From contig JBBHKE010000854.1 in NCBI GenBank assembly GCA_037447655.1, positions 104,775 through 147,237 of the forward strand: a stretch of 42,463 nucleotides of DNA. Direction: 5' to 3'. This stretch comes from Zygnema cylindricum. Taxonomy: Eukaryota; Streptophyta; Zygnematophyceae; Zygnematales; Zygnemataceae. Each line of letters opens with the position of its first letter. Within the stretch, counting starts at the first letter, position 1. Under the pieces are notes generated by a model. That model made no database searches. It had not been told where the DNA came from and saw nothing but the letters and a program-made list of their open reading frames with translations. Of this stretch, positions 9,301 through 18,830 are shown one piece after another. A program made the position numbers and the translations under genes.

Positions 9301-12300
9301 AAGGCGAGGGGGAAAAAAGACTTTCCAGGAAATACCAAACTGACACTGAAGTAAAATCTAAATACTGTAAAAGCGGTTTAAATAACAACAAAAAAAGTAT
9401 AATTAAAGAACTATAAAATACTATTATATGATGCCAATAATTGTATCAAATCCCAAACTTTTTTTTTTAGCTTCAAAATCTTGGTGACTTAAAACAGAAT
9501 CCACAAAAAGAAAAGAAAAAAAAATCAGACCCAGACACAGACAAAAAAGGAAATAAAGAAAAAACAAAGGAGGACATTAAAGACGAAAGGGATAAAACTT
9601 AAGGGGACAAGAAAAGACTCAATTCGGAGGGAGGGAGGGGAAAGAGCTCTGCCAAAGCGTGGAAAAAAAAAATGACTCAAATGGGATCTAGAAATTGGGT
9701 CTAAATTAGGTCTAAATTGGGCCTAAGTTGGGTCTAAATTGGGTCTAAATGGGGTCCAAATTGGGAGGGGCAGGAGTCTTTACAAAAGTGGGAAAGAAAA
9801 AATGACCCAAATGGAATTAAATGGGATCTAAATGGGGTCTAGATGAGTAAAAAAGGGTAAGAAATCTCACCAGTATAGGCGTATCCCTTCATCGTATAGG
9901 GCTCGGAGGCGCTGAGGGGGGTGATGGGAAGGACCTCCCCGTGAGCCGGAGAAGTGATGCACGAATTTATGTTCAGCTCATTGATGATGTACTCTGGGCG
10001 GTACCACCAGCCTGGGGGGGGGGAGAGAGAGAGAGGGAGGAGAGGGGGAGAGAGAGAGGGAGAGGGGGAGAGAAATAGAGAGAGAGAGAGAGATAGAGAG
10101 ATAAAGAGAGTAATGTTAGCAGGAGTGTCGAAGGGGAGAGTGTTCAGGAGGAAGAATTGTTAAGAGCGATTGTGATCCTAGTGAGAGAAAGGGGGGTAGA
10201 GAGCAAGAGAGAGAGAGACGCGCATGAAGTGAGAAATGTTTAATAGGGGGATGATAGAGGGAAGATACCTTCCAGAATGAAGGATTGTTAGGATAAAGAG
10301 ATTGCTAAAAATACGATCCTGGTGAGGGAGAGGGAGAGATAGAGGGAGATAGGCAGAGAGAGAGAGGGAGACAGAGAGAGGGAGAGAGAGAAAAAGATAA
10401 CGGCGCACGTGCAAAGAGACAAATCTTAGTAGAGGGATGCAGGAGGGAAGATACGTTCAGAGGGAGGAATTGGATAATGGTTTTTTAAGGTACGACTAAC
10501 CAAGCGGGAGAGAGTTGGAGGGAGAGAGGAGAGTTAACAGGAGGATGGTAAAAGAAAGGGTATGGAAGGAGAGAGTTTTGAATGGGAGAAAAGAAAGAGG
10601 GAGAGAGAAATAGTGAAACGGATTTAACGTTATGTTTAGGTTCTGAGGATCCCTACCACCAGCTTGGGAGGGAATAAAAAGAGAGGGAGACAATAAACAT
10701 TAAAAAAAGAAGAGAAGAAAGGGGAGGAAAAGGACGATTTGTAAATTGGGTTGCAAAGAATGCTTTAATTCTGGGGTATGAAAAAACAGGCTAAGAAAGA
10801 AATGGAGGAGAAATTTTAAAAAAGGAAAGGAACGTCTTTTGAAGATAAATTCGTTGTCTGAAACTCTTATCATAAACGAGTCGCATACAGCAGGATAGAG
10901 AAGATGTTAAAAAAAATGAAAAATGTCATAACGAGGTTGTTGTTTATTTTTCTTTGTTTTTTTCACAGTTTATAGAGAGGAGATCCTTTATAGAGGAAGA
11001 TATACTTTTACGGAGGAGAGAAAGAAAAACACCTCTTCACATATAGGAATATTTTTGATAAAGGAATTGTTACCATAATCTTATGAAGGAACAGTTTCCA
11101 TAAAGGAATATTTTTAACTCCACAGCAGGTCTCAAGTAGACATTGAAGGAGAAAATTGACAAACTTTCCAAAACAATACTTCAAAGTTTAGGGCAAATGA
11201 CAGAGAGGGAGGGAGGGAGGGAGAGAGAGAGGGAGACGGGGAGAGAGAGGGAGGATCAGGGAGAGGGAGAGAGAACCAGCAAAACAACAAACTCAAAAAA
11301 TACAGAACTGAACACCAACCGAAACTGAAAATGCTGTTCGCTTCAAATAAACATAATAAACGTGCACTGAGAAATAAAAGAGCCAAAAAAAAGAGCTCAA
11401 AGAAAAATCCACCAATAAGAAAACAGAAACTACCCAAAAACCAAAAGAACCAGCCCCAATAACAAACGATCAAAAAAAAGAACCCCCCCCCTCAAAAAAC
11501 CGGCCTTCTTCCATTTTACACACTACGGCAAATACATAATGACATTAACCCTATATTATCGCTATAATGCCATAATACTACAGTAGAATAACTTGTACTA
11601 CTAAAAAGGCGGCAAAAATACCATTTTGGTAAAACAAAAAACACAACCCCAAACCCCAACCCAAAAAAAAAAAAAAAACCTCCTCGTGCCGACCTTCCAA
11701 ACTCACCTTCACCACATCCACATGCCACACCAACTTCCGGCCATCCTTACCACGATACCACCATTACAACAACATAATTACACTAACATAATCAACAAAA
11801 ACAAAAACCCAACGAAAAACCCCCAAAAAAAAAAAAAAAAAAACCAACCTTCCGCCGTGGCTTTCTCCGCGTCCACATGCGACGGCAGCACCCGATTATC
11901 ATTATAATGATAATGATTATTCGACTCCGTGTCCTTCACCTCAATCGCCCTTAACCACTTCACCATCCTCCCCCCGATAAACCCCGGAATAATCACCCGA
12001 ATAGGGAACCCATGGTCCGGCTCCAACGCCTTCCCATTCTGCTCATACGCCAAAATAATATCATTCCCCTCATCCATCGCCACCTCCCTCTTCAAACTCG
12101 TCCCATACTTGCTCCCTCCACCCCCCGGAAGCGTCTCCGCGCCCTCCAAATGCACGTAAAGCGCTCCCTTCCCTCTCCCCTTAACCCCACAAAGCTTCAA
12201 AACCTCCGAAAGCCGTACCCCTTTCCAAACCGAAGTGCTGACCGCCGCCGCCCCCCAACTGAACCCGATGGTCTGCTTCACCATGTTCTCCTCCTTCCGC

Positions 12301-12839
12301 CGGTTGCCCGCGCATACCAATGTCACGGGGAGGGTGCGGGAGGGCATGGATTTTAATTCAGCCACACTAATTTTCTGGGGCCGCTTCACGAGGCCCGAGA
12401 TTTCGACGGTCCAGCTGTCGCCTTCCGAGGGGTCGACTTGGGGGACGGCCCCGTGGTTCCGTACGTAGTGGAGGGAGGTCGGGGTGATGAATCCGTACCG
12501 CATCAGTTTGGGCAGGGGAGCCTCGCAGTTGAACGGATGCCGGCCAGTTAAACGGACTAAGTCCGGGTGGCGCTTGATCCACGCGTCGGGGGTGCCGACG
12601 TCGCGGGAGTCCACGTGGGAGACTTCCACGTGGCGGATTTCCCAGCGTTTGAGGAGGTTTTCGTACGATTCTTCCTCGTCGTCCGAGTCGTCGGATTCGG
12701 CCGGATGGGTGGTTGCCACGTCAGCAGGCGGGAGGATGGATTTCAGGCCTTCTCCGGCGTGTTGTACGGATAGTTTGTCTGTTTCTGGGATGAGTCCGTT
12801 TTGGAGTACAGGTCCCATGGCTTCTGCTGTCGGACCCAT
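6330..12839 (-). CDS. NIA: Assimilatory nitrate reductase, NAD(P)H type (NIA/NR), four exons
   Basis: Plant nitrate reductase, the cytosolic homodimeric enzyme reducing nitrate to nitrite. Exons: 12839-11849, 10011-9871, 8665-8433, 7706-6330; introns of 1837, 1205 and 726 bp, all GT-AG, in phases 1, 1 and 0. Translation is 913 aa with no internal stop, normal for the family (about 880-930). Domain order: acidic N-terminus (residues 49-60); Mo-molybdopterin domain about 95-330 with catalytic Cys176 in CAGNRRKE; dimerisation domain to about 490, spanning [18 protein letters not shown]; hinge 1 with a 14-3-3-type site K-S-I-S-S-P (Ser516); cytochrome b5 about 527-600 with haem ligands His559 (HPGG) and His582; hinge 2 with a run of eight Thr; FAD domain with RAYT (710-713); NADH domain with AGGTGITP (791-798) and CGPPG at Cys886. 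I chose the ATG at 12839 because the upstream in-frame ATG at 12944 adds only an Arg/Glu stretch encoded by a GA microsatellite. NADH versus NADPH use cannot be decided from sequence alone. Confidence 0.97.
7707..8432 (-). other. Nitrate reductase intron 3, with duplicated copies of the exon 4 edge
   Basis: Starts ATG|GTGAGG and ends CCAG|GGCATG. At 7789-7804 the transcript strand reads CCCAG|GGCATAATGAAC, a near copy of the true exon 4 start (CCAG|GGCATGATGAAT), preceded by a similar pyrimidine tract. A third, more decayed copy at about 8000-8024 retains GAACAACTGCCAGTTGCG, corresponding to the next codons of exon 4, but has lost the AG. Flanking segments (CGAATC-AAGTAAT, AGCTGGAACT) also repeat. 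The donor-proximal part (8230-8430) is purine-rich in the transcript. Confidence 0.75.
8666..9870 (-). other. Nitrate reductase intron 2, dominated by a long pyrimidine tract
   Basis: Donor ACTG|GTGAGA and acceptor ACTAG|GCGG. From 8671 to about 9330 the plus strand is almost purely purine, so the transcript is CT-rich right up to the acceptor. From about 8930 to 9235 it is built from degenerate units with an AAATGGGA core, 15-26 bp apart. The donor-proximal third holds an 11-bp minisatellite and a second pair of duplicated segments (TGACTCAAATGGGATCT at about 9672 and TGACCCAAATGG at about 9813). A 189-aa Phe/Leu/Ser/Pro frame in the tract is a composition artefact. Confidence 0.75.
9692..9765. 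repeat. 11-bp minisatellite (AAATTGGGTCT)
   Basis: Six units in strict 11-bp register start at 9692, 9703, 9714, 9725, 9736 and 9747, with a partial seventh at 9758. Variants differ at one or two positions. A smaller cluster of related units (AAATGGGATCT, AAATGGGGTCT) follows at about 9819-9841. It lies in intron 2 of nitrate reductase close to the donor. Confidence 0.9.
10012..11848 (-). other. Nitrate reductase intron 1, with microsatellites and degenerate tandem copies
   Basis: Donor GAAG|GTTGGT followed by a T-rich run, acceptor CCCCAG|GCTGG. GA microsatellites (CT in the transcript) lie at 10016-10112, 10319-10395 and 11201-11273. Between 10105 and about 10575 there are roughly three diverged copies of a 130-185 bp unit, marked by GTTCAGGAGG (10142), TTCCAGAATG (10270) and GTTCAGAGGG (10455), each with a GA microsatellite embedded. 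At 10652-10666 the transcript strand reads CCAAGCTGGTGGTAG, a copy of the exon 2 edge CCAGGCTGGTGGTAC. Positions 11460-11850 are C/A-rich (T/G-rich in the transcript). Confidence 0.7.
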
Positions 12840-12847
12840 CAAGTATT

Positions 12848-12932
12848 CTCTCTCCTCTCTCGCTCTCTCTCTCTCTCTCTCCCTCTCTCGCCCTCTCTCG
12901 CCCTCTCTCTCCCTCTCTCTCCCTCTCTCTGT
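12848..12932 (-). promoter_or_regulatory. GAGA tract in the nitrate reductase 5' leader
   Basis: On the minus (coding) strand this is an 85-bp GA-repeat run ending 9 bp before the chosen start codon. GA repeats in plant leaders are known binding sites for BBR/BPC GAGA-binding factors. The tract is in frame with the downstream coding region and open, so an upstream ATG at 12944 could extend the protein by 35 mostly Arg/Glu residues. Confidence 0.55.
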
Positions 12933-12939
12933 TATCGCT

Positions 12940-14363
12940 AACACAATAAACTCGCTGCGTCCTTTCCTCCTGTGACTACGACTTTCGCTCTCTCCCTCGT
13001 CTGCGTTCTTCTCGCTTCCCTCTGTCCCTCTATGTACGGCAGTTTCGAATGTCCTGTCGCTGCGGTCTGCTCACATTCCCCTCGCGCTCCCGCTTTTTAT
13101 GTTTCGACGGGTCCGTACGGCTCGCTCGAGCTCCTGTACGGCTCAGGAGGAGCGCGTGTCCGAGTCGGTGGCGGGCCTGGGCGGCTCCGATAGGCCGCTG
13201 GGATGGCGGGCCGTACAGTGGTCGGTGGCTGCTGCGGTCGGCGGGAGGCGGCACGGCCGATGCGGCGGCCCGCGGGGAGGGGACGGGGCAGCGGCCAATC
13301 GGAGGGCAGGCCTTCCCGGTACCAGAAGAGGCGAATGCCGTACGTGGCGACCGCCGATTCATTTACTTTATGATCTGTAGGCGTACGAAAGACGCTCGAT
13401 TGGCGTACGGCGTGCGTACGATTGGTGGAATGTACGGACACGCTAAGTTACGTAACCTGAAGCATAGTTTCACTGTGCGAAGATGGGAACGCTATATGCT
13501 GATCCTATTCTGTGGGCGTAGTTTATCCAGAATATCCGTATAGTACGCGTAAAGGACGGAGTAGGCTGGATACGGCTTTCCATGCCCGATTCGCAGTTTT
13601 GACCTGCGCCCTAAAGTACAGGCAGTTTGTGACACGGTGATGCGAAAAAGACAAAAAAGAGCTGCGATCGAGATTCGAGAGGGCATGTGTTGGAGAAAGA
13701 AAGTTGTCGAGTCTGACGCCCCTTGTGCAGGTTTTAGGGTTCGCGCGGGGTAGCGGTTTTCCCTTGCATGCGCGCAAGGGTTGGGTGGGCGGAAACGAGC
13801 GAGGCCGTACATTCGTGACCTGCTGTCGTACTTTGTCGGACAAATGGTACGGAAACTCGAGGGAGGTCAGGATCGGACAAAAGGTTTCGATTCGGTCGGT
13901 GTCCTTTCGCGGGGGCAAGAGGCGATTCGGCAAAACCACGTGAACAAAAAAGCAAAAGCCGTGTTGACTCGAGTGTCTAGGGATTTACGACGAGCCACGT
14001 GGCCCCGCAGCGGCTGCACGAACTGGATTCGGCCTTGCGTAGGTACAAAATAGGTGACGATGAAACGGGGAGAAATGTGCGAATGGACACATTTGAGGAG
14101 GCGAAGAGTCCGGCACTATACGTCCGTACATGTAGAAAATCTAGCTAAAAAATATTTTTATGGAAATTGCCTTTTCAGATCTCGTTTCAGCTTTCAAGGA
14201 GCTGGCAGCAATAAAGCGATTCCAAGGGGGTTAGTCCATTTCTGTATTTATTATTTCGTATGTGACGTGGCAAAGTTACAACACGTACGGAGAAACTAGA
14301 ATAGTTACCGCTGACGATTTTAACAGCATGGAAAGGAAACCCAACGTCGTATAGGCTGTACGG
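12940..14363 (-). promoter_or_regulatory. Nitrate reductase upstream region with G-boxes and GTAC-core cluster
   Basis: This is the 5' side of nitrate reductase. It is GC-rich, at least up to about 14.0 kb, and open in several frames on both strands by composition. Two G-boxes are visible: CACGTG at 13937-13942 and the palindrome CCACGTGG at 13995-14002. CCGTAC or GTACGG occurs at least a dozen times between 12.4 and 14.8 kb; GTAC is the core recognised by SBP-box/SPL factors. A CCAAT lies near 13291. I see no convincing TATA box and no clear nitrate-responsive element. No gene is recognised on the opposite strand. Confidence 0.4.
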
Positions 14364-14365
14364 TA

Positions 14366-14580
14366 CACCGTGTATCGCTAATAGGGTTAATGTTATTATT
14401 ACCGCTTAAACATCTTTTCTCCGTACACATTTGTCCGATTTTCAATTTGAGACCGCCAATCGGAAGCTGAGAATCTTACCTTTCAATCGCAACCGTCAGA
14501 TCCGAAATCGGACAAGTGTGTATGGAGAAAAGATGTTTTAAGAGAGGAAAAATCATTAACACTAATAACGATTCACGGTG
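14366..14580. mobile_element. 215-bp inverted-repeat (MITE-like) element with TA target duplication
   Basis: The left end reads CACCGTGTATCGCTAATAG and the right end, reversed, CACCGTGAATCGTTATTAG. The inverted arms continue with mismatches for about 75-80 bp, including the shared AACATCTTTTCTCC and TTGTCCGATTT blocks. TA flanks both sides (14364-14365 and 14581-14582). There is no coding capacity. The ends resemble those of the 550-bp elements at 19070, 26709 and 32932, so they probably belong to one superfamily; a TA duplication is typical of Tc1/mariner-like elements, but the end sequence is not one I recognise. Confidence 0.75.
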
Positions 14581-14582
14581 TA

Positions 14583-15170
14583 GTATCTAGGAGTAACCGA
14601 GATGTACGGACATTTCCAACGACTTTTGAACCGTTTTTCATTGACTTGTTACTGGCTGTTAAGTTTGCACCTGTCTGGGTGAGAGACGTGCAGCATTGTG
14701 CAGCAGGTAGATCCGGACGCGTGTACGAAAGTCAAGCATTTGAAGATGACATCTCTTTGGGCCGCTGTAGTGCGGCCAAAAGTAACCAGCTCCGTACGGA
14801 GCTTGAGCCCAGCAGCAGAACAATCAACAATGTGAGAATAATTCAACGGCCGTCCTCTTCGCAGAGAAAGCATTCGGACGACCACGGGGAAGATTCGTCA
14901 CAATATCATCCGGCCAATCAGAAGATCGCGCTTTGACTGCGTTGCAACTTTTGATTTGGCTGGCGCCCGCCGTAGCTATGCCAGCTTGGGACTGGCTGCG
15001 GATCTGGCAGCTCCTGTCCTTCTCTGTTCATGAAGAGTTCTTTCGTCGACACGGAAAAGTCAAGCACGCCCGTCCATACTCCGTAGTCCCACACACGTGC
15101 GTGAACGGTCGTGCATGTGGAACATGCTTTTACCGCCTCAAAAATTGACACTTGGACCGCAGCCTACCTT
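14583..15170. other. Intergenic, nothing recognised
   Basis: Contains some CCGTAC/GTACGG motifs but no convincing gene, repeat or RNA signature. The frames visible here are short and overlap on both strands. Confidence 0.45.
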
Positions 15171-15179
15171 GAACTCTGC

Positions 15180-15860
15180 GGCTCGAAAAAAGCCCCGGAT
15201 CGGCGGATCGGTTTTTGAATACCCTAGAGGGTCGCAAACGGTCAGCCGAAACCGTGACCGACAGTTAACCGACCGCCCGCGCCGGATCCGGAACGGATTC
15301 GGCTGCCAAATTTTGGGGGCCGGGCGGTTGCGGGCGGTTGATTCACCAGAAAAAAAACAAAAACGGTTACACTCGGTCAAGCAAAAAACGAAAAAAATGG
15401 AATTTTTGTAATTTTGTTTTCCAACATTATTGTAATTTGTACTTTTGGTATCGTGGAAGTACGTGACATCATTATTAACGTCGCAAATCTGACACGGTAC
15501 TAACACTATTCATTTCGCGAGTCATACTAAAAGATAAAGGCCGCAAATCGTAATCTATTGTAAAGTGTTAATTATGCACTTTATATGGTGTTTCAAAAAA
15601 TATGTCAAATTATTATGTCAATATTACGTGACAGATCGTAATTGTTGGCTTACTCATACATCGTACATCTTTCCACAAATATATCATATTATTATATCAA
15701 TGTCATGCGACATGTGGTAATTATTAGTTAATAAATCAGCGGAAATCAAATTATCAAGTCAAATTTCCACGACAAATCCTAATTATTAGCTTACTCACAT
15801 GTTTCAAACAATAAATCGATAAATTTAATTGCTATTTAAGTTAGAGAAACTTGACCACAA
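15180..15860. repeat. GC-rich block and degenerate repeats on the left side of the hAT element
   Basis: Positions 15185-15350 are GC-rich with many CGG/CCG-containing short motifs (GCGGGCGGTT twice, GGATCGGCGGATCGG), like the subterminal region of some hAT transposons. Positions 15440-15830 hold degenerate copies of a roughly 85-100 bp unit recognised by GTAATTGTTGGCTTACTCA (about 15636), GTAATTATTAGTTAATAAA (15718) and TAATTATTAGCTTACTCAC (15779). I could not find a matching inverted terminus on the right side, so element boundaries stay open. Confidence 0.4.
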
Positions 15861-15888
15861 TTCAAACAAAACTTAGTCATACACCAAA

Positions 15889-18138
15889 ATGGAGAAAAGC
15901 ATTCTCACTTCTCTTAAAACTATAATCCAAAACGAACTTCAAAAATAAAAAAATAGTGAAATTGCTCAGTATTACTTAGTGAAAGAAAGCAGGGCCACTT
16001 CAAGTTGTTGGAAAAAAAATGAACATGTCAATGGAACTAAAACATCAAACAAATACATAGTAAAGGGGGGGGGTTTTGTGGCTTGTAATACATGTTTCAT
16101 AGTTTATCAATACAAGTCAACAAACGGTACTTCAACAATTAACACCCACATATGTTCAGCTTTGGCCAACACAGATAGTTCTAAGGGACTTATTCGTAAG
16201 TTTCTTTCAAAAACGGAGGCGAAAACGAGTGACCGAAAAAGACTTGCGAAAATGGTGGCGTTGATGTGTTGCGAGGACCTTCGACCGTTTTCGATGGTCG
16301 ACGGTTAAGGTATGATTTATTTTGAATTCCATTTATGATAGCTTTAATGTATATGTCATTATAAATTGTTTTGTTAATAAATTTATATTCTTGAGCTTCA
16401 ATACTATTTTTTCATCTATATTTTATATTCGTACGCTTATTTTTATTTTTTAATTATTATTTGGTTTGTCATGATGTTGTTTTGGTATAAACCTTATTTA
16501 TTGATCATGGTGAGTAATTGTATGATAAATTTTTTTTTTTTTTTTTTGTTCCCAGGTTTTCAAGCATTTTGTCAAGCATTATTTGATATTGGTGTTTCGT
16601 CCAGCAAAAGTGTTGACATCGACCAGCTAGTCCCTTCAGTCAATAGCGTAAAAACTACATTATATCTTCTACCAAAGATATTCGTAGTTTGATCATCCCA
16701 AAACTTAAAGAAAATATTGATAAAAATATTTTTGTCGCATTTACGACCGATCTCTAGACTGAGACAATAAAAAAAACCTCATTCATGTTAGTAACCGCTC
16801 ACTTTATTGACAACGAATTTAAACTTCATGCACGGACGCTTCAAGTCGATCAGTTTCTAGAGGAAAAACATACCGCGGAAAATGTTTTAACGACTTTCAA
16901 AAATTGTTTGACCAACTTTGAAATGTCCAATTTTGATGTTTTGTAAAATCGTTGCGTTGTTGCGACCGACAGTGGCTCTAACATGTGTGCGGCTGAAGGT
17001 CTACCGAGTATGTTAACTTGGATACCTTGTGCGGACCACAAAATTGCTACAACTGTGACAACAATTTTGAAGAAGAGCGGAACTTCCAAAGAATTCAAAT
17101 ACGATGTGGAAGTTTCTGAATTGTTTAATATAATTGGAGCGTGTAAATCATTGGTCACGTTTTTCAAAAGAGTAATTTACAAAATCTTTTGAAAAACACT
17201 TTAAAACAAGAAAACGCAACGCGGTGGAATTTTTTGCTCCGAATGCTTAATAGTATTTACGATGCATTCAATGAGATAGGACCACTCGCTCAAGCAAAAA
17301 ATAAATTGATACTTTTTGCTTCTATCAATAAGACTCACCTTACCAAACTTATACGATTTTTTAAAAAGTTTCAAGCCGCGACCCTCAAGTTGGAAAAATT
17401 TAAAGAACCAACTTTACATTTGGTTTTGTTTGAACTATCGTCTCTCCATAACCATTGTAAAATAAGAAAAACATCTTAAAATGACGGTGAGAAAGAATGC
17501 CCGGCCGATTCCCCAAACTTGCAAAAATTGAATGAACTTTTTATGAAATTTGCGCTACCGAAGGCCTTCATGAGTATCATATAATCGCAGCTCTCTTAGA
17601 TCCCGGACAAAAACAAAAGCTTGGAATACTTGGGCATCGAAAACCGAAATTGAAAGCGCGGGGGTCAAACTTCGAGAACTTGCAAACGATATCGGTGATG
17701 ACATTGATTTCGGTAGTCCTCAACGTATCACAAAAAAAACGAAAAACATCGCAAAGTATGGACGATTTCCACATTTTTTTTGGTGAGAGCGATGATGAAA
17801 ATGAGGTTTTTATTACAACCCACAAAAAAACGCTTGTTAGTGATGAATTGTAACGTTATTTGGATTTAAAACTAACCAACGACGAAAGATTGGTGGAATA
17901 TGTTTAACATATTTCAACGGTGGAAACAAAATCAAATCTACGTGCGAAAGATGGAGGATTTCGTGATCTAGCCGGTGTTGCTAGATTTATTGTAGCTATT
18001 CCGGCTTCTAACTCTATGTCTGATTGCAATTTATCGGATGCTAGGAACACGATAACAAAGAAGAGGAGCTCATTAGCGGCTTCAATTGTAAGTGATCTTT
18101 TGTGTGTTAGATCCAACCGAGAGCTTTTAAATGCATAG
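15889..18138 (+). pseudogene. hAT-family transposase, degenerate
   Basis: A broken transposase whose fragments line up in the family order. A BED zinc finger lies at about 15970-16165 (SSCWKKN ... CNTCFIVYQ ... GTSTINTHIC). A GT-AG intron (16310-16555) follows, where DLRPFSMVDG is cut by a TAA before GFQAFCQALFDIG. The catalytic region (FVAFTTDL, TDSGSNM, IPCADHKI) spans about 16690-17075. A TRWNFLLRML segment begins at about 17220. The hATC dimerisation segment (ARFIVAIPAS ... NTITKKRSSL) lies at about 17980-18110. Breaks visible: stops at 15946, 16306, about 16755 (where Trp is expected), about 16943 and several after 17478, plus frameshifts near 16678 and 17185. An A-rich start context and ATG at 15889 look original. 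The element cannot be mobile by itself. No 8-bp target duplication was found. Confidence 0.85.
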
Positions 18139-18825
18139 TTTTTTGTTTTGTTTTCTAATTATTGTTATTTTTTTACTATTAGTTATAGATAAAATTTTCT
18201 TTGATTTTTTTTTTTTGTATTTCACAATTTTTCTAGTGTTTATCTTTTTTTTTTTTAAACTAGAATGCTTGCCACTTTTTATATTAAGATTATAGATTGT
18301 GTAACAAGTTTGAGGTTGATCATCGTTTTTTTGGGAGGCGTGATTTTTTAGGCATACATTTGGTGGTGGGTGGGGTGGGAGAGTTTGGGATGCATGGGAT
18401 TAGAATAAATCTCTTGGAGGAGGTGATGTCGAGGAAAAAAATATTCGTAAAGGGAGATTGCAAAAAGACAAAATAGTAAAAAGAACAGGTACACGAGCTG
18501 TTTTTTTGCAAAAGGAGATGTACCACTACACCACTCATTGTTATAAGTGTTAATAAGTATCTACTACTCATAGCCAAAAATAACAAAATGTAGTTAACAA
18601 CACTATTTAAAGACGTGGACTATAACCTGCCACAACTCCTTCCATCAAATAGTATTATTAATCATAATTTTCCATTAACACTACACCTCGAATCTTAATA
18701 AACATTAAAAACGCTAATTCCGTCACCATAAATTTTGACCCAAAAACCTTAAAAAGAGCGAATAACTCTAAAATTTTCTTTACATTATGTAAGGTATTTT
18801 TTGAATCAGCGTTAACAACTCTAGT
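18139..18825. other. AT-rich spacer between hAT remnant and LTR element
   Basis: AT-rich with T runs (about 18200-18260) and a G-rich patch (18360-18392). It probably includes the decayed right end of the hAT element, but no terminal repeat can be paired with the left side. Confidence 0.4.
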
Positions 18826-18830
18826 ATAGT

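Noticed and set aside
8769-9391. Phe/Leu/Ser/Pro-rich frames of 178-189 aa on the minus strand
   Set aside because: They are translations of the intron 2 pyrimidine tract, with low complexity and no domain.
13030-14053. Several 90-164 aa frames on both strands upstream of nitrate reductase
   Set aside because: Overlapping open frames on both strands in GC-rich DNA, no domain, no splice support; better read as upstream regulatory sequence.
15180-15350. Left terminus of the hAT element
   Set aside because: The GC-rich motif block looks subterminal, but no inverted partner and no 8-bp duplication could be found on the right side.
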